From NCBI GenBank assembly GCA_015680685.1, contig MNCI01008033.1, positions 1,119,701 to 1,183,700 on the forward strand: a DNA stretch of 64,000 bases. Reading direction: 5' to 3'. The first letter of the stretch is position 1, and each line of letters begins with the position of its first letter. Made by a program: the position numbers and the translations under genes. The notes below the pieces were generated by a model, which saw only the letters and a program-made list of their open reading frames with translations, ran no database searches and was not told the DNA's origin. Shown here piece by piece: positions 1 to 12,059 of this stretch. Source of the stretch: Gnetum montanum. Taxonomy: Eukaryota > Streptophyta > Gnetopsida > Gnetales > Gnetaceae.

Positions 1-599
1 GCGTAGTGGAGAGGAAGTTGCCCCTCCAGACTCATAGGCAAAGCCTATTTTTGGAACTCCCTCTCCTTTTCTAGGAAGAGCTCCTCTCTAGGCACCATTT
101 TATAGTCATTGTGACCATCCATAATGATGTCTACATTTCATGTAATAGCTACAAAAACTGCCACCACTTCTTGTGTAATAACACCCACATTCTCCAATTA
201 AGTGTTCACTTATGTCCATAACTGTCTTAACTTCTGAAACATCTACTACTAATGACCATAACTATCATCATTAATGACCTTAATTACCGTAAATTCTGAA
301 ACGTTTGTTACTAATGACCATAACCTGATAGTTTAAATTCCCACTACTCACATGATTTTTATTGTGGTTACTAAGGGAGAGAAATAGAAATGTTGATAAT
401 CATGGCCCCATGCGAGCATGGGAGTGTTGACATCAACAAGTGCAAGATAAACTAGTCATAAAATTGATACCAATCATCTTTTACTTACACTTTAGAATAA
501 GGTGAAGGCACAAGTAACCACCTAGTTATTGATGCTCAAGCTTAACTTGTTGGTATGTTAAGCATCTAGTTATGAATTTTTCAACATGCATTTTCATGC
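1..599. other. AT-rich sequence, no recognised gene
   Basis: No coding region could be supported. It lies where the integrase of the adjoining decayed minus-strand gypsy element would be expected, but no integrase motif was recognised. Position 426 begins TGTTGACATCAACAAG after a GGGAG run, which resembles a polypurine tract and LTR start but has no partner in the window. Confidence 0.4.
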
Positions 600-1800
600 C
601 TAGCTCCTAATAAAATCTCTTTAACATCTAATACATCTTTTCAATACTAGAATGGATCTCAAGCCTACCTAGGTGAGCTTTCTTCAATAGATGTTGCTAC
701 AAGGAATTAGACATATATACTTAATCTTTACAATGAAGCAACCCAAGTGTATTCACCACCATCAAAGAACTAGAAGACTACTAAAGTTTCTCACATCAAA
801 TATTTTTTTTGATACTCTACATAAATCTAACCCAATACATTAGAATGAATCATCAAGCTTTGTAGTGTACTGGCCACATAGTTCAAGACATCTACAACTA
901 CATTGCTTTTATTTGTTCTATACAAGATAGTAAACTTAAAATAGCTAATAGCTCAACCCACCTCCTTTAACATAGGTTCAACTCTGATTGATACATTAGG
1001 TACTACAACCCCTTATGATCAGTCTAGCTCATCAAATTCTCCTCAAATAAATTGGAACATCAAACCTTTAAGGCAAACACCATCACTTCTAACTCATGAT
1101 CATGAGTGGGATAGCATGTCTCATAAGGTTTTAACTATCATAAGGTATAAGGTATTACTTTGATTTCATACATAAGGTTACACCCATAATTCTCTCCTAT
1201 TACATTGATGTGAACATCAAATAGTTTACTTAGAGTAGGTAATATGAAAACTAGAGTCAAAATTAGTCTCTCTTAAGTTCATCAAAAGTAGCTTGATAAT
1301 GTATATCCTATAAGAATCCAAAATCCTTTAATAAAAAATTTGTGAGAGGAAAAGTAATGCAGAAGAAGTTCTCAATGAATCTTCTATAGCAACTTGTCAA
1401 TATAAGAAAATTACAAACCTTCCCAACATCCTTAAGAATGAGCCAATCTTGAATAGCTTACATGTTAGTGGGATCCATTACTATACCAGTCTCCAAAATG
1501 ATACGCCATAAGAATTGAATCTCATAGTACCAAATGAATAGTTTAAATATTAGACAAATAATTGATGTTCTCTAGGTGTATGCAACATGGTTCTTAATGT
1601 TACTCATAAAGATTCTCCAATGAAGAGTACACCAAGATATTATCAATGAACATAATCATAAAGTGGTTTAGGTACAGTCTTATGAGACTATTCATGAGAT
1701 GCATGAATACTAATGATGAGTAGCATGTAGTCCTTACAACTAATCATGTAAATCACAACCATGTCTATGCAATTTGGTCAAATTTTATGAATCCTTTTGA
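600..1800 (-). pseudogene. Decayed Ty3/gypsy pol (RT and RNase H)
   Basis: Read on the minus strand across several frames, this stretch keeps recognisable pieces of a Ty3/gypsy polymerase. An RT active-site segment reading FIDNILVYS lies near 1640-1660. A YRRFIENF...PLT segment, the usual start of the RT-RNase H connection, lies near 1340-1400, followed by FDELK near 1285. An RNase H portion with HDHELEVMVFALK and TDHKGL lies near 1000-1130. Order and spacing fit one element reading right to left. Stops and frameshifts are abundant, so it is dead. The second Asp of the RT box is Asn. The lineage looks like a chromovirus, but no chromodomain or LTR pair was seen. Positions are approximate. Confidence 0.65.
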
Positions 1801-1899
1801 CTAAGTGGTCTTTATCCTAGTAGTTAAATATGAGATTACGTGTTATTATCTTTCAAATAATCACTTGAGTTAATTTCATTCACATGGCTAAGTGTGATT

Positions 1900-2600
1900 A
1901 AGGTGTAAGATATTATTATTATTATTATTATCTTTGAAAGTATAAAGAGGTGAGGTAATAAAAATATTAAAATTTAACTAATTAAAGAACTAAAGGTAAA
2001 CTAAACTATTCTAAACATAGAGCAACCATTTCCACTTTCTGTATATGTCCTAAACTTATACTAACCCTACTAGGTTATGAAGTGTTTATTGGTGGGTGTA
2101 CCAAATATTCACTACTAAGATTACCAAGAGTTAGTATATTATGCTCAAAGCGGTGATAATCATGTTACTATGAAATAAAATATTAAATGCTTAAGTATAA
2201 AAAAGTAAAGTGTGGGTAAACTAAAGTATTAGTAAGTAAACTAAATGCTAATCCAACTATTACAATGGATAGAAGAAATTTTGATTTTATTTCTATCATG
2301 AAATAGTATCCAAGTATATATTTCATTTAAATAAAAATTTGTATACTTAATTCTATCCACACTATGAAAACTTAGAGGAAAATCTCACTACATCCTATAG
2401 AAGAAAACTACAAGCTTTTCATTAGAAGAATGATCAAAGGTGTCATAAATGTGGCTAGTGTTTGCATTTATATAGGCTTAGGGAGGATCAACACATATGC
2501 ATATCCACCAACGCATCTAAGGATGTGTCGATAGGAATGCGTCAATGGGCATGCACCAATGTAGCCAACTTATTTAAACTTTATCAAACCTCCATGACTC
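1900..2600 (-). mobile_element. Possible LTR fragment with TATA box and repeated motifs
   Basis: On the minus strand a TATATAAATGC box lies near 2455-2470. Just upstream of it, at 2480-2570, is a cluster of short related motifs of the GCATnnACCAATGCAT type, and near 2590-2630 a CATGGAGG purine stretch and AAGGACAAGTTT. The same order (purine stretch, short U3, repeated motifs, TATA box) is seen in the better-defined LTRs at 32133 and 38113. The outer limits are not defined and no target duplication was found. A TAT/ATT microsatellite lies at about 1912-1936. Confidence 0.35.
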
Positions 2601-2630
2601 ACTAAAAACTTGTCCTTGAGTGAATAACAA

Positions 2631-3277
2631 AAATGGGATTGAGTTGTTTATAGAATTTGGAAATTATGTAATTAACATATTAACTATAACAAAAAAGACA
2701 ACTATTAGTGCCATTTTTATATACCATCTACATGGATACAAGAATTTATACAAGGTACAAAGAATTTGAATAATTTGATGAAATTTATAGGTTCTTGGTT
2801 TGATGGAGTGGAATAGGATAAGATCTCTACATTGTGCCTAGGTCGAGGCTCTTGTGGCATGGAGGGTTCCTCATTACATTCATGCTCTACTAAAGGTATG
2901 GGTTGCCCTATTATAGTTATCAAAAATTGAAAGGCATACAGAAGGACCTTCATTTTCTCTTTTATGCCCCATGGATTTTGGATGATCTAGGTAGTTTGAC
3001 CTAGATGAGCTAGTGCTAGTATATCTTACAGGTAGGGCAACATCAGAAACATCTTCTTTATGTTGATAAATCTAGTTGAAAACTATTTATGTTTGATGTT
3101 GAATGTATAGATAAGATTTCGTAGCTCATGTAGTCATTCATTTTTCTAGCTAGGTTCTCAACAACTAATCTCTAATTTGTTAACTTACTCTTGAGAACTT
3201 CTAGCTTTATTTTAGCTACTTCTAACTTTTATTTTATCTCTTTATGAAGCCTAAAATTTTCCTCCTTAAGGAGGTAG
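2631..3277 (-). other. Remnant with coiled-coil-like reading, no assigned gene
   Basis: A minus-strand frame at about 3060-3270 reads as a Leu/Lys/Glu-rich coiled-coil-like stretch, broken by stops. The sequence is interrupted on its right by the 19 kb retrotransposon, so its continuation should lie at 22411 onward. It could be gag-like, but nothing diagnostic was seen. An open frame at 2717-2953 (minus) has no recognisable motif. Confidence 0.25.
3273..3277. repeat. Left target-site duplication (GGTAG) of the 19 kb element
   Basis: GGTAG here matches GGTAA at 22406-22410 at four of five bases, and the one difference is a transition. Five bases is the usual Ty3/gypsy duplication length. Confidence 0.65.
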
Positions 3278-5162
3278 TGTGACATCCAAAAATTTTGGTG
3301 GCTAGAGCACTGAGAGGTCCATGGGCATACAACCTAAACCTGAATCTGTGCGAGGTTCATGCTAGGGAAATAGAAAAGAGGTGCCCTGGATGGTTTGGTT
3401 GATCAGATAGGGACTTAAGTGGTGTAACAATAATCATTTGTAAAAGGGGTTTATAGGGCCTTACATGTGGGAGCTTGGACAATAAGCAAGAGCATAGCAT
3501 AGGGTCTCAACCTACAAATAGTAATGTGAATATGCAAATTTGTGTTGACAATAGAAAATGTGCAAGAGTTTATGCTAAAAAATTCAAAATAAATGCTAAA
3601 AAAGAGAATGGAACAAGAGTTTGAGGGTGGAGAAATGCATCACCCCAAGACTAGGAAGTATAACATTTTGATTGAACAGTGTGTGAAACTGGTATCTAGT
3701 GTCAGACAGGCACAGCGGTAGCATAGCGTTGTGATCACAGTCTCTGGGATGTCAAGGACATAGTGCTAATAGCTACAAAGGAAGTTGGACTTGTTGGGTT
3801 GGTGGACATCATGCTATGTGGGTGCAAGGAAAGATTGCATCGTGATACTTGCCAAAGTGTCAAGCTTAGGTGTGAGAGTAACAGAGGTGCTAGGAATGTG
3901 CAAAATGCTCAATACTCTTATGATTTGCCAACCCCTAAAATGCTGAATGTTGAGGTATTTATAGGGCTAGGGTTGGTGTGAGATGTAGATTGGATGCCAC
4001 GTGGCCTGGGTGCCACATGGCATGGGCATGGACGAGTCACACTGACATGTTACGTTCAAAGTGTTATGCTCTACAGGACAGGAATGGGAACTCAAAGACT
4101 ACTAAATTATGACCACATTGTTTGGACTACATGTGCCAGAGTCTAAGAGATTTCCATGTACCTATAAACAATGTCAAAACAATGCAACTTAGAGTCTATG
4201 CTCTAGGACTACATCTTCCCCCTCTTCCAAGTAGGGTCAAGCGTAGGGACAATTTTGGGGATCAATGAAAGGTGCAAAAGCAAGGCAAAATACGGATCTT
4301 GGCCACTAAAGGGACATTGGAGTTGAGATGAGGGTCAATACCGAGTTCTAAAAGCTTCTAGAGGCTTTCAGAGGCATTTTTCACATGTTAAGCTGGCTAC
4401 ACTACACAGCGTGATAGAGCTTAGCATGAACAATTAGTGAAATGTTTGCAAATTTTGAGTTGCTACACCCATCACACTATCTATGTTGCGTAGCGTAGTA
4501 GAGCGTAGCATGAATACTTTGTTAAATTTTAACAAAATTTACAATTTTTCTTCGTGGCACGCTGATCATGCTCTAGGGGTGTAGTAGGACTAGTAGCCTT
4601 AGAAGTCAAAAAACTGCCAAATGCATCTTTTATGTTGAGCTAGCTTGATAGATCCTTATCCAACACTTAGGCAAAATTTGGCCCTAAAATCGATGTCAAG
4701 CTTGCTATGCTATGTAGTGTAGTAGAGCATGATAGTCTAAGAGATAGAAAAATTTGCCAAACTATTTTTTTTCATCCTAAGCACTTTTAACAGACTCTAC
4801 CCTAGTACTTAGGTGAACTAGAAACTAGGAGATGTCTCAATTTGGGCAAGCTAGAGAGTGTAGTGAGCCTGACAATTTGGGAGATAGAAAATTTGCTGAA
4901 CTTCTTGGTCCATCCCAATTGACCCTTGACTACTTCTGGCTTGACATTTGTGTAGACTAGCCTTGGAACTATGTGCTATGATGGCTGTGTTGGGGAGCAT
5001 AGCAAGTAGACTTAGAAAAATTTTGCAAAAATCAGGACTTTAGGTGTGCTATGTTGTCTATGCTATAGAGCATGACAGTAGACTTAGAAAAATTTTACCC
5101 AAGTTTTGACACTTAGATAATTTGCCATTGAACTGCAGGAGCCCAAAATTGGTGGTGTTTTA
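3278..5162 (-). mobile_element. 3' LTR of the 19 kb Tat/Ogre-like retrotransposon
   Basis: This 1885 bp stretch is a direct repeat of 20559-22405. On the plus strand it runs from TGTGACATCC to GGTGGTGTTTTA, so the sense LTR starts TAAAACACC and ends GGATGTCACA. It is the 3' LTR because a polypurine tract adjoins its right edge and all pol domains read right to left toward it. In the 180 bp pair 4081-4260 versus 21369-21548 I count 19 differences, all transitions. The open frame at 3763-3981 is inside the LTR and is not a gene. Confidence 0.9.
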
Positions 5163-5178
5163 TTGGCCCCTCTTTGTT
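5163..5178 (-). other. Polypurine tract of the 19 kb element
   Basis: On the minus strand this reads ACAAAGAGGGGCCAA directly next to the 3' LTR. It is the expected position and composition for the plus-strand primer, and it fixes the element's orientation. Confidence 0.8.
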
Positions 5179-7040
5179 GACAACTAGATGATTGACTTGA
5201 AAGACATCGACAAAGAATATGAAACACCATGATGAACATGACATCAAAAACATTCATTAATGCCCACTTGGATGATGCTTCACTATGCATGAGAGTGTCA
5301 AGGGAATGAAGTATGGTAGGAAACATTTTAAGGAGATGGATCAAGGGGCAATGGATGGAGAGGATAACTATAAGATGCAATGTCATGATGATGTTTTGCC
5401 AAAGTATGGTCCCTTGTTGGAGTGCTTGTAAGGGAGTTAGCATGTGGAGTTGGCTTACTCATTGGATTTCAACCTCTCGTCAGAGTGCTTTTGTGATGGT
5501 CAATCCAGGGCAAGATCAGTTGTGAGATGGCAATTGTGCCATTTAACTTGGGTACTTTGGTTGTCCCATTTTTTTTAATTTTTCCTTTTATTTTATTTTT
5601 GTTCTTATTTCCTCTTTTATTTATCTTTCTTTTTTTTTTCATTTTTTGCTTCCTTTTGTTTTTCTGAGTGAATTGCATGCCAACATTTTCTTAGAGGCAA
5701 CCACATTGCATTTGTAGAATAGGTGTTTCCTCCTCGGGATGAGTTTTGTTACATTTATTTAGGGCTTTCACTAGCCCAGAAAGGCTCCCCATGGGATGAG
5801 TTGCATTATGCTCATCACGAGTTTAGCGATTAACTACAAGAAAGGTTTTACATTCATTGGAGAAGCTTATAAGGGATGTGGGAGATTACAAGATCAAGAG
5901 GTAGAGGCTAGTTGGTTGGGGGATGGCAAGGGTGTGTACTCTTAAGTAGCTAGGCGAACCAAAGAAGGCACATCAGAGAAATATGGTACCTTGTCATCAT
6001 AATGAAACACAACCTTGAATGGCACCACCCAGGCTTCATCCTACAAACATAACATAGAGAAAAGAAGAAAAAACAACCACCATGTGAGATGAGGGCAAAG
6101 TCTTGCTTGCTAGGGCATTGCGAGGGCTGCGAGTGTTGCATTAGTTGCATGCAATGTTCAAAGTAGGTAGGCTAGTGTAGGTGTTGATGGTGGCAGGCTG
6201 GGAAAGCTCTAGCACCCACACCAAAAGTGAGCATCCAAGTGGATAGAGGCGATGGTGATGTAGGTTCTCATGAATTCTCACCAAAGGTAGGAGCCAAGAA
6301 ACTCAGCTGTAGGGTAAGGAGCCATGCAGTCGAACGCGCTTTCAAACTCAAGTGATGGTGAGGGTCAGAGGATGGCAGTGCTATGGTTATGCCATAGTAC
6401 TACTGGGACTTCAGTGAGTGCTGATGATAGTGAAAGCTATGACCAGAATGATTGGCAATGGTGATGGTAGCTTTAGAAGGTTAGTAAGATGACAAATGGA
6501 ATCTCTAAAAGATCAGTAAGATGCTAGGAATGATGGCACTACAAATGTTCTAGAGGGTTTTTCCTTGACTATGTGAACTTCAATTTGGAACTACAATGCC
6601 CCACCCCATCTTGCTTGAGAGGTGTGGGTAGGTGATAGAGGATTGGAAGTATTCTTGCTTGCTTGTCCACAGAACTATGTATGTTAAACTGTAAAAGCTG
6701 AACTGTGAACCCAGTTTTAGATGTTGGTAGACCGCATGATGTGCTAGTTTAAGGTCCTAGCAAACCATGATCCTAGTTTAAGGTTTGGGCAAACCATGAT
6801 GTGCTAGTTTAAGGTCCTAGTAGACCATTGTGTTAGTTTAACATCGTAGCAGACTGTGGATGGCCAATTTAGGATCATAGTAGACCATGTTGTTTGTGCC
6901 AGTTTAATGTTGTAGCAGATGTTTTGTGCTAGTTTAATGTTGTAGTAGACACTCTATGCTAGTTTAATATCATAATGAACACTTTATTTTAGTTTAACAT
7001 TATAGCAGATATGCACTTACCTTGCTTCTAGCATTGGTGT
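5179..7040 (-). other. 3' non-coding spacer of the 19 kb element
   Basis: This lies between the integrase end and the polypurine tract. I see no conserved protein. It contains a T-rich tract at about 5563-5645 that creates a Lys-rich shadow frame on the minus strand, and a minisatellite at 6735-7010. Long 3' spacers are common in Tat-lineage elements. Confidence 0.6.
6735..7010. repeat. Minisatellite of about 30 bp units with core TAGTTTAAGGTC
   Basis: The core CTAGTTT recurs at 6744, 6773 and 6804, then as TTAGTTT near 6833 and in more decayed copies to about 7005, each followed by a TAG(C/T)AGACCAT-like tail. One isolated unit occurs at 10658-10680 and a related 27 bp array at 16180-16290, so the motif marks several internal boundaries of this element. 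Confidence 0.8.
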
Positions 7041-7051
7041 GATACTGCATA

Positions 7052-8110
7052 TTAGGTGTAGTATGCCTTTAGGTACGAGTGGTTAATAGGGTTGGCAAAC
7101 TCATTGCCATCTAGATCAAAAATCTTAAAGGCTCTATTGTCATACACCTTTATGACCAAGAAAGGCCCTTCCCAATTGCTTGATTGGGCATTGATGCTGA
7201 TTTTGATCGTGCTTTTGCTGTTGCTTTTCTTGGTACCACTTGATTCCATCAAGTGTTTGCATGCGTTCCTCCTCTATAGAGTTAAGGTTAATTGTTCTCA
7301 ACTTGTTGTTCTAAACCTCATCAATGAAACTTGAGAGGATCATGTGGAGTGATGGGACCTACAATTCAAGAGGCAACATTGCTTTAGATCCATACATAAG
7401 ACTATATGGTGTTTTACTTGTTACTATTCTGGATGTCATGTGGTAGGCCCATAGTGGATAGAATAGTTGCTCATACCATCATGACTTGCTATTATTAAGA
7501 ATTCTCTTTAGAAGGTTGATGATGACCTTGTTTGTAGCCTCTGCTTGATCGTTCACCTATGGGTAGTATGGTAATGAGAAGAAATATTTAATGCCAAGGC
7601 TTTTGTAGAAGGCTTTTGTTTTTGCACTGCTAAATTGTGGTCCATTGTTTGTGACTATAGTTATGGGAAGACCAATTCGGGTCACTATGTTGTCAAGAAT
7701 GAGTTTACAAACTTGCTATGATGTTGTCTTCCTAAGGGAAATGGCTTCAACCCATTTCGTGAAATATTTAGTTGCAATAATGATGAAGCTATTCCCTATG
7801 GAAGACTTAGGTGTTATAGGCCCTATAATAACAATCCCCAATGTTGGAATAGCCACGTGATCTACGTAGTATGTAGTTCAGTGGGTGGCACATGCATTAG
7901 GTTTCCATGCCACTAATACATGTCACATGTCCTGACCTTGGAGATGCAATTGTGCTCCATGTAAGGCCAGTGATAGCCTAGACATCTGATTTTTTCTACC
8001 ATTTCCCTAGGAGTTATATGACCCTCACATAGTCCTTCATGGACTTGGTCAACGATCTTTTGCGCTTCACTACTGCTAACGTAAGTTAACTGTATTTTGC
8101 AATAGGATCT
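7052..8110 (-). pseudogene. Tat-lineage integrase (broken)
   Basis: Integrase inserts the element's cDNA into the host genome. Read on the minus strand with stops and frame changes, the order is: a YHWP segment near 7970; the core with FTKWVEAI near 7750; TNNGPQF near 7650; and a NDQAEATNK segment carrying the Glu near 7550. The C-terminal tail at 7252-7052 contains NWEGPFLVIKVYDN and FDLDG, typical of Tat/Athila integrases without a chromodomain. The catalytic Asp of the usual TDNG box is Asn (AAC), and several stops interrupt the core, so it cannot be active. Downstream lies the non-coding spacer; upstream is RNase H. Confidence 0.85.
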
Positions 8111-8541
8111 GCAACATAAGGTGCTATCACCTACAAGGACATACTATCATGATTATTTTCTAATTGCATCCTTTTGGGTGGATGTTAGATTTTGTGGGGG
8201 CTCTCCCTATTGGAGGTATGCCTTAATATTTTCATAGCACTCTTGGGCGTGAGCTGTACTTATGGATGTAATGCTTGTTGTGTGAGTTATAGGTTCAATA
8301 TAATCCACTATTGAAGTAGGCAAAACAGAAAACATGTTTGGTGCTATGCTTAGAAATAAAGTAGATAGTGCATTAACTATGGCATTTTCATTGCAGGGAT
8401 ATGTTGGACATCTACAGTTGCAAATTTTTTAAGCAAGTGCTTTGCCATATCATAGTAAGGTTGTAGATGTTGTGCCTTACAAGCGTAAACCTCTGTGACC
8501 TGGTTGATGACCAACTGTGAATCGCTTCAGACTGCTTTGTC

Positions 8542-8727
8542 CTAGATTCCTAGCTCTTGGGCTGCTAAGACACCTCTAAGGAGACCTTTGTACTCCACTA
8601 TATTTTTTGTACAAGGAAATGCAAAGTGATATGTGAAGGGTTGGATCTCCTCAGAGGGGAATGTGATAACAACAGTGGCACTACGACCTTGTGTGGTCGA
8701 AGCACTGTCAAAGTGTAGAACAACCAA
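8542..8727 (-). pseudogene. Second (archaeal-type) RNase H domain of the Tat-like element
   Basis: The minus-strand frame begins VVLHFDSAST and continues to AEY-like IVEYKGLLRG and AAQELGI, the pattern of the extra RNase H that Tat-lineage Ty3/gypsy elements carry between the normal RNase H and integrase. The first Asp is present, and the Glu of the VEYKGL segment is at the expected distance. The remainder of the domain toward 8400 is broken by stops. In this lineage the second RNase H is an accessory to RNA removal during reverse transcription. Its presence is the main reason for the Tat assignment. Confidence 0.8.
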
Positions 8728-8829
8728 AAGTTTGTAGGTACTTGCCTTATACTATTAACATGCTCATCTAATAATTTTGGATCTATCATTGCTTGATTGT
8801 GTACAGGTGAAGCTGTGAGTTGTGTGGCT

Positions 8830-9290
8830 ATCACTTAACTTTTTGTGGATGCCTGCACTATATAGTGCAAGTGAAACTCTATGGTTATTACCTTCCACCT
8901 TGCTATTTGACTACTTTCATATATATTCATTATAATGGCCCTAAGTACATTGTTTTTGTAGATGACATTGACTTGACTACGGAACAGGTAATGTCTTCAC
9001 TTTTTGAGTGCAAAGACTAAAGCGAGATAGTTCTTCTTCACATCATTATATTTTGCCTTGTGGGCTACTAGTGCATGGATTAAGTAATAAATAGGGACCT
9101 CAGAGGCATTGTCTCACTTTTAGCAAAGAAAAGAAGCAATGGACATGTTTAAGGTTGCAAGGTAAATGTAGAAAGTTTTATTTCCTTGTGAAGGGTAGAC
9201 TATCGGAAGTTGAGCCAACTCCTTTTTTAGGTTGTCAAATGCCTATTGGCATTGAGTTGTCCACTCAAAGTGGATCCCCTTTTTGAGAAA
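8830..9290 (-). pseudogene. First RNase H domain of the Tat-like element
   Basis: The minus-strand reading starts with FEWTTQCQ and FDNLKKEL near 9200-9280, the usual RT-RNase H linker. It continues with PIYYLIHALV, AKYNDVKKNYLALVFALKK near 9010-9090 and SQVNVIYKNN near 8980. This is the normal gypsy RNase H that degrades the RNA strand during reverse transcription. Stop codons occur within it. It directly follows RT and precedes the archaeal-type RNase H. Confidence 0.75.
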
Positions 9291-9299
9291 ATGTTGCAT

Positions 9300-10080
9300 T
9301 GGCTACAACTTTTTAGTCAAACATACGATAAACCTATGCATGAATTGTAATCTACCTTGTAACCTACGTAACTCCTTAAGGTTTGCTGGTGGTGCTAAGT
9401 TGGTGATAGCCTTAACCTTGTTGAGGTTTATATGTATACCTACTTCTGATACCACAAAGCCTAACATGCAACTAGTTTTGATGCCAAAGACACACTTTTT
9501 GGGATTAAGCCTAAGGTCATGTCTAAGAAAATGTTTAAGGACATGGTCCAAGTCACCTGCATGGTCATGAGCCACTTTGGACTTAACTGCTATGTCATCA
9601 ATGTAGTCATTAAGCAAATCTAATAGATAGTTGCTAAAGATGTATGTCATTGCATGTTGATATGTTGCTCTTGCATTCTTTAGTTTAAAGGACATCATTG
9701 TATAATAAAATGTACCCCAGGGGGTCATGAAAGTAGTGCTAAGTTGGTGCTATGGGTTAATTCAAATTTGGTTGTACCCCAAGAATCTGTCCATGAAGGA
9801 CAACAAGGCATGATAGGCTATAGTATCGATGAGTTGGTCAATACTAGACAATAGGAAATCATCTTTAATGGTTGCCTTGTTTAGGTCCCGGAAGTCTATG
9901 TAAATATGTATACTTCCATTTTTCTTGGGGACCACTACAATGTTTGAGACCCAATCAGTGTAGTCAACTACCTAGATGAAACCAACCTTGTAAATCTTAG
10001 TAATTTCATCGTGGACAACCAATGTGACCTCAAGCTCGACTTTGCGAGCTTTTTGCTTAACTAGCTTAATGTGAGGATCT
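9300..10080 (-). pseudogene. Reverse transcriptase of the Tat-like element (broken)
   Basis: Read on the minus strand, the N-terminal part near 9850-9990 shows VVPKKNGSIHIYIDFRDLNKA. After a break, a 141-residue open stretch at 9728-9303 carries TPWGTFYYTMMSF, KNARATYQHAM and the catalytic YIDD box, then LRLNPKKCVFG and LGFVVSEVGI. These are conserved RT blocks in the right order, and the wording is closest to the Tat branch of Ty3/gypsy. The YIDD box is intact, but stops separate the two halves. It would synthesise cDNA in cytoplasmic virus-like particles. The RNase H domains follow directly. Confidence 0.9.
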
Positions 10081-10094
10081 AGGATAATATTATG

Positions 10095-10469
10095 CTATAT
10101 TATATGAGCGTCTAAGCTTGGCATGTCCTCATAGGACCATGTGAAGGCCTTGACATTGTCACTAAGGACTTTAGAGATGCTTTGTTGGATTTGAGGCTCT
10201 AACAAGGAACTAAGTTTTAATGTTATCGCCTCACCTTTACATGTTATTATAGGGACTTTTGTGAGGGGATCCTTGGTCACATCACCTGCTTCAAAGTCCA
10301 GAGCTTTTACTAGATGTTCTAACCAATCTAGCGATGTCTCTAGGGATGCTACATTTGTGTCATAGGCAAGTGGTTCAAATTCTAGGAGTTTTGTGTTTAT
10401 GCATCTTGTGGATTCACCATAAGGTCTAGCCAAGACTAAGGGAAAATGAAGACTCTCGTATGCATTCAT
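10095..10469 (-). pseudogene. N-terminal pol segment upstream of Tat RT
   Basis: This 124-residue minus-strand frame contains KVLSDNVKAFTWSYEDMP near its end, matching the FAWSYEDMPG segment that precedes RT in Tat elements. It is in the expected place just upstream of RT. The first part has no recognisable motif. In Ogre-type elements the protease and RT are separated by an intron. Here the corresponding gap up to the protease is about 6 kb and holds the antisense gene. Confidence 0.7.
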
Positions 10470-12050
10470 CTTTTAAGAGATCTTGCAAAAAAACTAGAAA
10501 AATGTCAAGCGGAACCTATCTTAATAAAGTGAAATGCATAGAATATGGAAGGCAATGATATGAAAACTTAGTTAACTATGCAGTATGTAAAGTAATTTAT
10601 TTATATATTTATTATTATCTTTTTTTCTGTGGCCTCAAGTAACCATAAAATTAACAGTTTAAGGTCGTAGTAGACCATAGACTATGTGTGGGACATAAGT
10701 CTAAGTAAAGCTTAAAAGTTTTGAAATGTAGTATCAAGTTGAATGTCTATTGGACAATCAGAAAAAATGCAAAAACTTTTCTAAGTGTAGGAAGTTGGAA
10801 AAGTTGCAAAATTTTTCTAACTTTGGGTGTTATGCTCATCCCACGTTATGCACAAGACATGGAACATCTCGGGGGGGGGGGGGGGGGGGGGGGGTGTTGA
10901 CATGTCTTTTGACCCTGAAGGGTTTAAATAGAGGTTTTACCCATGGTAAACCTATCATTTTCACTGTTAGAGCTAATAGCCATATGAGTATAGCATAGGT
11001 AAGGTAGAGCATAGCAACCAAAGGGAAGTTAGAGCATGATGAAAGGGAAGCTAGAGTAGGATCACAGGAGTTAAGATGAACACCCTGGCCTCACCATCAT
11101 TGATGAAGGTGAGTGTACCCTACGATGCCTTCCCAAGGTGTGCATCAAGGATTGCTAGGAGATGCTATCAGCTAGGTAAGTCATCACGCTCCACTCTTAT
11201 GATTTTGTTTTGCTTTCCCGCATGTTATGGGTTTTGGGTTTTGGATTTTGATTTTTTGGTTTTGGTTATTTGAGGGTAGCCTATTATGGGTAGGAACTGT
11301 TGTTGCTACCGCAGCCACTCTATGCCGTGGCCAGGGAGGGAGCGCAAATGCATTTTTTCTTTCTTTTGCCCTTTTTTCTTTGTCTTGTGTGCTAAGGGTT
11401 TGTGGGTTTCTTGCACTACAGTGTAGAACAGGGTTTCTTAGCATTACAATTTTTTTTATTTTAATGTCCAACACCGCAGTGCTAGACAAGGGGTTCTACG
11501 TGTCCCATGTCACAGAATGAGGGTTTTTTGTAGTGTCCTGCACTGTAGGATGGAATAAGATTTCTTTGGCATCCCATGCCATGGTGTGGAATAGGGGTTT
11601 CATAGGTGTCCCATGCCATAGCATAGGATAAGGGTTTTAAGGTCTTATACTACAATGTGGAACAAAAGTTTTGTGGGCATCCTGTGCTATGGCACGGAAC
11701 ACGAGTTGGTCGAGGTGGCCTTGGATCATGTTCGTCATGCTCTGGTGTCTCTGAGAGTGTGACAAAAAGTTAGAAAAATTTTGTAACTACTACTCTTAGA
11801 AAAATTTTGTAACTACTACTCTTAGAAAATTTTTGTTGCTTGGCAGTTGTTATGCTCTATGGGTAACGTAGCCAAAAATTAGAAAAAATTTTGAAATTTT
11901 TTTTCCAGATGTTACGCTTTATGGAGAGTGTCACCAACACTTAGAAATTTTTGGGTTGGAAGGTGTCATGCTCTGTTGGGAGCATGACCAATAGTTAGAA
12001 AAATTTTGAGTTTGAAAATGTCATGCTCTATGGGGAGTGTGACTAATATC
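10470..12050. other. Repeat-rich spacer between pol and the antisense gene
   Basis: No conserved protein is seen. It contains a run of 24 G at 10871-10894 followed by TGTTGACATGTC, minisatellites at 11385-11705 (units with CCATGCCATGGTGTGGAATAGGGGTTT) and at 11760-12070 (units with TTAGAAAAATTTTG and TCATGCTCTATGGGGAGTGTGAC). The latter motifs resemble the right-hand portion of this element's own LTR (4990-5100). It may be the promoter side of the plus-strand gene that follows, but this is inference. Confidence 0.55.
10871..10894 (+). repeat. Poly-G run of 24 bases
   Basis: An uninterrupted G24 followed by TGTTGACA. It may be an expanded polypurine tract next to an LTR-like start, or a sequencing artefact. 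Open frames across it on both strands encode only Gly or Pro runs and are not genes. Confidence 0.9.
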
Positions 12051-12059
12051 TAGAATTTT

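Noticed and set aside
5469-5678. Lys-rich basic protein on the minus strand
   Set aside because: The composition comes from a T-rich tract in the element's 3' spacer. No start context or homologous copy supports a gene.
10836-10998. Gly-rich and Pro-rich open frames on both strands
   Set aside because: They are produced by the 24-base G run and have no conserved part.
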